A stretch of DNA of 10,444 nt. Origin: an uncultured bacterium (GTDB lineage Bacteria > Patescibacteriota > Patescibacteriia > 2-12-FULL-60-25). Positions within the stretch are counted from its first letter, which is position 1. The number at the start of each line of letters is the position of its first letter. The position numbers were made by a program, and so were the translations under genes. Of the stretch, positions 6,912 through 10,444 are shown piece by piece. The DNA lies in assembly GCA_937949995.1 (NCBI GenBank), contig CALFEO010000021.1, positions 1 to 10,444 on the forward strand, written 5' to 3'. Below the pieces are notes generated by a model. That model made no database searches and had not been told where the DNA came from. It worked only from the letters and a program-made list of their open reading frames with translations.

Positions 6912-7051
6912 AGCACAACCCCAACCCCTTATCAGGGGCTATAAAACCGTTGTTATTTCTGCGGCAAAGGCCATCGGACGTGCATTCCGTCCCGAGCTCA
7001 TGCCGAGGGGGAGAAATCTCCACGGTTATTACTGACTATAGTTTGTTAAGC

Positions 7052-7112
7052 GGAGATTTCTCACATCCGATTCTCCGCCTGAGGCTGATGCGTCTAAGGA
7101 GCAGAAATGACA
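7052..7112 (+). repeat. Decayed long form of the GGAGATTTCTC / GAAATGACA element
   Basis: It is 61 bases, the same length as 310-370. The inner palindrome has changed (GGCTGATGCGTCTAAGG), so the 9-bp stem is broken without compensation while the outer ends are preserved. Confidence 0.75.
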
Positions 7113-7125
7113 GAAGGGTTTAATG

Positions 7126-7195
7126 CGAAATTCGAAATACGAAATACGAAATTCGATGTTCCAAGTTCCAAGTTCTAAGTTCTCGGTTCGTCCTT
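7126..7195 (+). repeat. Heptanucleotide array overlapping the 3' end of the DUF2304 gene
   Basis: Ten 7-base units grade from CGAAATT/CGAAATA into CCAAGTT, CTAAGTT and CTCGGTT. On the minus strand the array begins inside the DUF2304 gene. It supplies the final residues DEPRT and the TAG stop (7175-7177), then continues past it. It belongs to the same family as the arrays inside the GT4 gene. Confidence 0.85.
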
Positions 7196-7513
7196 CAGTT
7201 GCGAGAGTGCTTCGCGTTCGACGAGGTTGGTGATTTTGCGTTCGGTTTGTTCGTTTAGGATGAATAATTTGAAGATGAGAAAAAATTGAATGGCGACCGC
7301 CAAATAGAGGACGAGATCCACACCACGGCCAACGCCGAATAGAGAGGCTAAACGTTCGGTGAGCTCGGGAATGAGGGTTACGGAAGCGCCGGCCAGCCAA
7401 AGCAAGCTCCAGAGAAGAGCTTCTTTAATGGTGATGACATTTTGACGAAAACGCCGCCAAGTGACGATTAAAGCCAAAACAAAGCCTAAAATTAGCAAAA
7501 ATTGGATAAGCAT
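7175..7513 (-). CDS. DUF2304 family membrane protein
   Basis: This 112-aa protein matches my memory of the DUF2304 family. It has an N-terminal helix (MLIQFLLILGFVLALIVTW), a basic turn, ITIKEALLWSLLWLAGASVTLIP as a second helix, the hallmark GVGRGVDLVLYLAVAIQFFLIF as a third, and a charged, coiled-coil-like tail (NEQTERKITNLVERE). The family often sits beside DPM1-like GT2 enzymes and is thought to assist or anchor them. Here the likely partner lies upstream at 8098-8784, across 584 bases of repeats. The C-terminal DEPRT and the stop come from a heptanucleotide array, so the natural C-terminus may have been altered. A weak promoter-like pair (TAGACT, 18 bases, TACTAT) lies just upstream, and no Shine-Dalgarno sequence is visible. 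The biochemical role is not established. Confidence 0.88.
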   Translation of the reverse strand: MLIQFLLILGFVLALIVTWRRFRQNVITIKEALLWSLLWLAGASVTLIPELTERLASLFGVGRGVDLVLYLAVAIQFFLIFKLFILNEQTERKITNLVEREALSQLKDEPRT

Positions 7514-7564
7514 AAACTTATCTTACATAGTACCTTAATAAACCCTGAAAAGTCTAACTTTTTC

Positions 7565-7599
7565 AGCTACCAGCTTCAAGCTACTAGCTACTAGCTTGA
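7565..7599 (+). repeat. AGCT-type heptanucleotide array
   Basis: The five units are AGCTACC, AGCTTCA, AGCTACT, AGCTACT and AGCTTGA. The orientation matches 6884-6911 and is opposite to the arrays at gene ends. It is followed directly by three 9-base CGTTTATAA-like units (7600-7626). Confidence 0.8.
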
Positions 7600-7656
7600 C
7601 GTTTATAACGTTCATAACGTTTATAACGAGTTAAGCGGTTACGGCAGATCCTCCCA

Positions 7657-7675
7657 ACCTCCTTATTAAGGAGGT
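7657..7675. repeat. CCTCCTT/AAGGAGG hairpin, ATT loop
   Basis: The arms ACCTCCTTA and TAAGGAGGT are perfectly complementary about one central base; a realistic loop is ATT. It shares its core with hairpins at 7770-7790 and 7868-7888, but the pair flanking the core is A-T here and T-A there. Confidence 0.65.
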
Positions 7676-7753
7676 GCTCCGTGTAAGCTATTCTCAGTTC
7701 TCTGCCTGCCCACCGAAGCTTCTCAGTACCATGAAAGGCACCTCTACGAGAGC

Positions 7754-7820
7754 CGGTTTATACCAAACTCTCCTCCTTTTTAAGGAGGAGTACCGAGCGT
7801 ATAGCGAGGGGAGGTGGTGC
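7754..7820 (+). repeat. 67-base repeat with CTCCTCCTT/AAGGAGGAG hairpin, copy 1
   Basis: It is identical to 7947-8013. It begins CGGTTTATACC, contains a perfect 9-bp stem with loop TTT (7770-7790), and ends GGGGAGGTGGTGC. A shorter copy of its right half is at 8018-8054. Downstream an opposing ACCACC and a second hairpin (7868-7888) make 7770-7888 resemble a palindromic composite. Confidence 0.85.
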
Positions 7821-7867
7821 CGCACGGCAGGACACAACCACCCGCTTCCAGCCCTTGGCTGAAAGCT

Positions 7868-7888
7868 GTCCTCCTTAAAAAGGAGGAC
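7868..7888. repeat. CCTCCTT/AAGGAGG hairpin, AAA loop
   Basis: The arms GTCCTCCTT and AAGGAGGAC form a perfect 9-bp stem with loop AAA. The outermost pair is G-C where 7770-7790 has C-G, a compensated change. Confidence 0.7.
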
Positions 7889-7910
7889 GATCGGATAAAG
7901 GTTATAAGTT

Positions 7911-7941
7911 GGAGATTTCTCACATCCGATTCGAAATGACA
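7911..7941 (+). repeat. Short GGAGATTTCTC / GAAATGACA element
   Basis: This 31-base element has the same ends as the long form and lacks its 30-base internal hairpin insert. It lies between the two 67-base repeats. Confidence 0.8.
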
Positions 7942-7946
7942 AAAAT

Positions 7947-8054
7947 CGGTTTATACCAAACTCTCCTCCTTTTTAAGGAGGAGTACCGAGCGTATAGCGA
8001 GGGGAGGTGGTGCAGTGGGAGGAGTACCGAGCGTATAGCGAGGGGAGGTGGTGC
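7947..8054 (+). repeat. 67-base repeat copy 2 plus a partial third copy
   Basis: Bases 7947-8013 are identical to 7754-7820. A four-base joint leads to 8018-8054, which repeats the right half from GGAGGAGTACCGAG to GGTGGTGC. Confidence 0.85.
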
Positions 8055-8061
8055 CGGCATT

Positions 8062-8096
8062 GGCTGGCAGCTGGCAGCTAGTGGCTCGTGGCTATT
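8062..8096 (-). repeat. AGCT-type heptanucleotide array at the 3' end of the DPM1-like gene
   Basis: The five units are GGCTGGC, AGCTGGC, AGCTAGT, GGCTCGT and GGCTATT. It ends one base from the stop codon (8098-8100). On the coding strand the array begins just after TGA, the same arrangement as at 9059-9100. Confidence 0.8.
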
Positions 8097-8114
8097 TTCA
8101 CGACTTCGTGAAAA
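8095..8114 (-). terminator. Hairpin spanning the stop codon of the DPM1-like gene
   Basis: TTTTCACGA (8095-8103) and TCGTGAAAA (8106-8114) form a perfect 9-bp stem with a 2-base centre (a 4-base loop is more realistic). The TGA stop lies in the stem. It could act as a bidirectional terminator because the stem ends in A/T runs, but no long T-tract follows. Confidence 0.35.
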
Positions 8115-8784
8115 TCCCCAGAAAGAGTTGCCAGGCGATTTTGAGGGCGTCCGTGTTTTTTTGGCCTTTGCGCAGGCTTTCGGCGGTATAGGAGACGTTG
8201 ATTGGGACTTCGCGCCAGCGCAAGTTGGAGCGGGTGGCGAGTTTGAGAATTTCCGAGGCATGAGCCATGCGGTCTTGTTTGAAGTTGAGTTCCGAAGCTG
8301 TTTTGGATGAGAAGGCGCGAAATCCGCTTTGCGGGTCGGTGACGGAACGCGGGATTCCTTGAGTAAAAGTGTTGAACCAGCGAGCTCCCCAAAGAAGAAA
8401 GCGACGGGAGCGAGGCATACCTTGAGGTTTCGCGTCTAAAAAACGGGAACCGAAAACAATGTCGGCTTGACCGAGTTTGATTGGTTCTGCGAGAGTTGGA
8501 ATTTGTGCGGGGTTGTGCTGGCCGTCCGCATCGATATGCACGATGATGTCGGCGCCGAGTGTAAGCGCGGCTTTGGTGCCGGTACGCAGTGCTGCGCCTT
8601 GCCCGCGGTTGATGGCGTGGCGGATGGCGTGGATTTTGGAAATGGATTTAAGCGCGGAAAAAGTTTGATCCATGGAACCGTCATCCACAACAACCAGCTC
8701 ATCCACATACGGCAAACAAGCGGACACAGTCCGCTCTATCCTCCCCTGCTCATTATAAGCCGGCACTACGCCAATGACTTTCAT
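8098..8784 (-). CDS. GT2-family glycosyltransferase, DPM1-like (polyprenyl-phosphate sugar synthase type)
   Basis: The 228-aa protein is a compact GT-A domain of the dolichyl/polyprenyl-phosphate mannose synthase type. Such enzymes move a sugar from a nucleotide donor to a polyprenyl-phosphate carrier at the inner face of the membrane. Motifs in order are VVPAYNE (6-12), VVDDGS (32-37), NRGQGAALRTG (59-69), the DAD metal site in HIDADGQH (83-90) and DPQSGFRAF (150-158). No C-terminal membrane helices are present, so membrane attachment may need a partner; the DUF2304 protein downstream is the natural candidate. The ATG at 8784 directly precedes KVIGVVPAYNE. A weak promoter-like pair, TTGAAC and TAATCT with a 17-base spacer, lies so close to the ATG that the message would be nearly leaderless. 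The sugar is unknown. Confidence 0.92.
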   Translation of the reverse strand: MKVIGVVPAYNEQGRIERTVSACLPYVDELVVVDDGSMDQTFSALKSISKIHAIRHAINRGQGAALRTGTKAALTLGADIIVHIDADGQHNPAQIPTLAEPIKLGQADIVFGSRFLDAKPQGMPRSRRFLLWGARWFNTFTQGIPRSVTDPQSGFRAFSSKTASELNFKQDRMAHASEILKLATRSNLRWREVPINVSYTAESLRKGQKNTDALKIAWQLFLGIFTKS

Positions 8785-9099
8785 GGATTCAGATTAGCTG
8801 AAAACGGTGAAATGTTCAACTGCAGAAGAGAGGGGCTTTATATTGCCAAGATGCTTCGTAGGGATAACAGTGGAGATTTCTCACATCCGATTCGAAATGA
8901 CAAACCATAGTTGGTTTGGCTAGTAGCTAGTAGCTAGAAGCTGGTAGCTGATAAAGGCTGATGCGCCTCAGGAGCAGAAATGACAAATTGTTATTTAGTT
9001 GGTAATAACAGTGGAGATTTCTCACATCCGATTCGAAATGACAAACCATAGTTGGTTTGGCCAGTGGCTAGTAGCTAGAAGCTAGTGGCTTGTGGCTAT
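8785..9099. repeat. Gene-free interval with two tandemly repeated element-plus-heptad blocks
   Basis: Bases from about 8864 to 8944 recur at 9005-9085 (offset 141). Each block holds ATAACAGT, a short GGAGATTTCTC element (8872-8902, 9013-9043), a shared CCATAGTTGGTTTGGC joint and an AGCT heptad array. Between them lies the 3' half of the long element (8956-8985), ending GGAGCAGAAATGACA. Apart from the possible promoter near 8790-8815 (minus strand), no other signal is supported. Confidence 0.8.
8918..8952 (-). repeat. AGCT-type heptanucleotide array
   Basis: The five units are GGCTAGT, AGCTAGT, AGCTAGA, AGCTGGT and AGCTGAT. It lies in the upstream block of the 141-bp repeat and is followed by the partial long element at 8956-8985. 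Confidence 0.8.
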
Positions 9100-9100
9100 T
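9059..9100 (-). repeat. AGCT-type heptanucleotide array at the 3' end of the SDR gene
   Basis: The six units are GGCCAGT, GGCTAGT, AGCTAGA, AGCTAGT, GGCTTGT and GGCTATT. The last base of the last unit is also the last base of the TAA stop codon (9100-9102 on the plus strand), so the array directly abuts the gene end. Confidence 0.8.
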
Positions 9101-10209
9101 TATCCAAGCTCCGGCATGTCAGGGACGGTTGGTTGTTTGTCTGCGCCGGAATCGGTTGGCGCGGTTTTGATGGAAGCGATTTGTTCAGGGGTTTGGCCAA
9201 AGCTTTGGAGGATGTTTTTGTAGGCCATGGTGTAATCGATGATACGTTTTAGGCCTTCGTCGAGAGGAACAAGTGGCATCCAACCGAGTTTTTCTTTGGC
9301 TTTGGTTAAATCGGGCAAACCGAGAGGGGTCATGAAGAGCATGGATGGTTTGAAGGTGATACGGCTGGTTGAGCCGGTCATCTCCAAAATGGCGCGCACC
9401 ACATCCACCAAAGGCAAATCGATATCACTGCCGATATTGATTGGACCCAAATCTTGATCCGTGGCCATGATTTTCATGAGGCCATCCACAACATCGGCAA
9501 CATAGCAGAGCGATGTGGTAAATGTTTCGTCGCCGTAGATTTCGATTTCTTTATTGTCGATGGCGTTGAGGATAAAATCCGGAACCATTTCGCCCGAGTT
9601 TAGACGCTCGCGCGGACCATAGGTGCGGAAGACGCGGGCAATACGCACATCAACGCCGTGAACGCGTTTGTATGTATCACAGCAGGTTTCGGCGAAACGC
9701 TTACCCTCGTCATAACAAGACCTGGGACCATGCAATTCGACCTCGCCCTTTTCATCTTCTTTGATGTGGTGATTATCCAGAGGGCGCGGACCGTAAATGC
9801 TGGAAGTTGATGTGAATACCACGCGGGCTTTGTATTTAACAGCCAAATCCAAAGCGTTCTTCATGCCCAAGCTATTGGCGTACAGAATTTGCATGCGGGT
9901 TTGCTCGAAAGCTTTGGGACTCATGGGGCAAGCCAGGTGATAGATTTGCTGAATGCCCTGAAAAGCGACTTTAAAACGCTCCAGCTCGGGGAATTGCTCG
10001 GGATCAAAAGGCATGGCCATGTCGTGGCGGATGAATTCAAAATCCGGATTTTTGAGCAAAAAATCGATGTTTTGCAACGAGGATGAAATGAGATTATCCA
10101 CGCAGATGACACGGTGGCCTTCGGCAAGCAATTTTTCGCACAAATGCGAACCGATAAATCCGGCTCCGCCGGTAACCACGATGTTTTTTTTGTCGAAAAT
10201 GGGAGGCAT
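9100..10209 (-). CDS. NAD-dependent sugar-nucleotide epimerase/dehydratase, UDP-glucuronate decarboxylase-like
   Basis: This 369-aa extended SDR enzyme acts on a nucleotide sugar, supplying precursors to the glycosyltransferases downstream. The Rossmann motif is TGGAGFIG (13-20), with D38 ending the second strand and the catalytic Y166-x3-K170 in GPRSCYDEGKRFAE. That signature, together with HLACPMSPKAF (91-101) and RTYGPRE, is typical of UDP-xylose synthase (UXS). Two positions depart from UXS and the ArnA decarboxylase domain: STSSIYG (134-140) has Ser where those have Glu, and GDETFTTSL has Thr232 where those have Arg. Decarboxylation is therefore uncertain, and epimerase or dehydratase activity is equally possible. 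A polar tail of about 35 residues follows the fold. The ATG at 10209 fits the fold start. The leader is a TTTATTA heptad array with only a weak AAAAGG nearby. Confidence 0.88.
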   Translation of the reverse strand: MPPIFDKKNIVVTGGAGFIGSHLCEKLLAEGHRVICVDNLISSSLQNIDFLLKNPDFEFIRHDMAMPFDPEQFPELERFKVAFQGIQQIYHLACPMSPKAFEQTRMQILYANSLGMKNALDLAVKYKARVVFTSTSSIYGPRPLDNHHIKEDEKGEVELHGPRSCYDEGKRFAETCCDTYKRVHGVDVRIARVFRTYGPRERLNSGEMVPDFILNAIDNKEIEIYGDETFTTSLCYVADVVDGLMKIMATDQDLGPINIGSDIDLPLVDVVRAILEMTGSTSRITFKPSMLFMTPLGLPDLTKAKEKLGWMPLVPLDEGLKRIIDYTMAYKNILQSFGQTPEQIASIKTAPTDSGADKQPTVPDMPELG

Positions 10210-10444
10210 AACCTTTTATAAATAATAAATAATAAATAATAAATAATAAAGATCGAACCTTCGCGCTTCGCTGCGCTACGCAAAATAATAAATAATAAAT
10301 AATAAAGATCAATCATACCCCCTTGCTTCGCTGCGCTCCGCAAAATAATAAATAATATTTAACAAATAATAAAGATCAATCCCTCCGCTCGCTTTATTAT
10401 TTATTATGGCTCTAGACTAGCAAACTCTATGCTAAAATAGAGAT
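10210..10444. repeat. TAATAAA heptad arrays with GATC/CGCTGCGCT units upstream of the SDR gene
   Basis: ATAAATA units tile 10218-10250. Two further copies of a composite follow, beginning GATC at 10251 and 10307. Each holds GCTTCGCTGCGCT(A/C)CGCAAAATAATAAATAATA; a third partial copy begins at 10374. An 11-bp inverted repeat, AAATAATAAAG (10364-10374) and CTTTATTATTT (10392-10402), flanks a 17-base loop. On the minus strand the array presents TATTAT every 7 bases, resembling -10 boxes before the SDR gene. On the plus strand a TGCTAAAAT extended -10-like sequence (10430-10438) could serve a gene beyond the window. A weak hairpin (10425-10442) covers it. No gene is supported. Confidence 0.75.

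Larger units (their letters stand above)
6875..7174. repeat. Gene-free interval of repeats between DUF2304 and GT2 genes
   Basis: The interval holds an AGCT heptad array (6884-6911), a hairpin, an inverted element end, a long GGAGATTTCTC element (7052-7112) and most of a GTTC-type heptad array. The hairpin at 6923-6940 (minus-strand arms AGCCCCT and AGGGGTT, loop GATA, one G-U pair) has no T-tract, so it is not called a terminator. GAGAAATCTCC (7011-7021) is the exact inverse of GGAGATTTCTC (7052-7062), giving an 11-bp inverted repeat with a 30-base loop. No gene is supported. Confidence 0.8.
7514..8097. repeat. 584-base gene-free repeat cluster
   Basis: This stretch separates DUF2304 from the DPM1-like gene and contains no credible gene; its open frames are translated repeats. 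It contains an AGCT heptad array (7565-7599), three 9-base units CGTTTATAA/CGTTCATAA (7600-7626) and three CCTCCTT/AAGGAGG hairpin types. It also holds two identical 67-base repeats (7754-7820, 7947-8013) with a third partial copy (8018-8054), a short GGAGATTTCTC element (7911-7941) and another heptad array (8062-8096). Confidence 0.85.

Noticed and set aside
6923..6940. Rho-independent terminator after DUF2304
   Set aside because: A short G-C stem is present on the minus strand, but it is followed by GGGGTTG-type sequence rather than a T-tract, and it lies over 200 bases past the stop.
7029..7400. 123-codon minus-strand frame overlapping DUF2304
   Set aside because: It is out of frame with the clear DUF2304 protein and its C-terminal half is translated heptad and element DNA.
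7657..7680. Fragment of a 16S rRNA 3' end (CACCTCCTT-like)
   Set aside because: Only the short palindrome core matches; the surrounding bases do not resemble 16S helix 45 and similar hairpins recur nearby.
7770..7888. Miniature transposable element with terminal inverted repeats
   Set aside because: The two end hairpins are not an extended inverted pair, no target-site duplication is visible, and the second copy lacks the right half.
7909..8310. Open frames across the CCTCCTT repeat cluster and the end of the DPM1-like gene
   Set aside because: They share the peptide GLYQTLLLFKEEYRAYSEG only because the 67-base repeat is present twice; the part beyond 8098 is antisense to a strongly supported gene.

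Overview
The window carries eight protein genes, no RNA genes and no mobile-element genes. It looks like an envelope or surface-glycan region of an uncultured bacterium. The dense short palindromic and heptanucleotide repeats between genes, a DUF2304 protein near a DPM1-like glycosyltransferase, several glycosyltransferases, and the lack of Shine-Dalgarno sequences at starts would suit a Patescibacteria (CPR) genome. That placement is inference, as no marker gene is present.

Layout. Positions 1-404 are repeat-rich and gene-free. A CDP-alcohol phosphatidyltransferase (405-980, minus) is divergent from a large membrane protein of GT-C type (1029-3155, plus). That protein converges on a run of six minus-strand genes. 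In order of transcription these are an SDR sugar-nucleotide enzyme resembling UDP-glucuronate decarboxylase (10209-9100), a DPM1-like GT2 (8784-8098), a DUF2304 membrane protein (7513-7175), a rhamnosyltransferase-like GT2 (6874-5759), a GT4 (5603-4494) and a second GT4 (4503-3178). The two GT4 genes overlap by 10 bases and are probably translationally coupled. The other genes are separated by 155-584 bases of repeats.

How the genes may work together (inference): the SDR enzyme makes or modifies an activated sugar. The DPM1-like enzyme, with its DUF2304 partner, may load a sugar on a polyprenyl-phosphate carrier. The GT2 and GT4 enzymes build a glycan in the cytoplasm, and the GT-C protein may use lipid-linked sugar on the outer face. 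The CDP-alcohol phosphatidyltransferase makes a phospholipid headgroup or precursor.

The most unusual content is the repeats. Several sequence families share a 7-bp period. AGCT-type arrays begin within 0-1 base of three stop codons, all in the same orientation relative to the gene. GTTC-type arrays lie in frame inside a glycosyltransferase gene and supply the C-terminus of the DUF2304 protein. A hairpin family at the left edge shows fully compensated base-pair changes. I see no clear new multi-gene system; the repeat biology is the part worth following.
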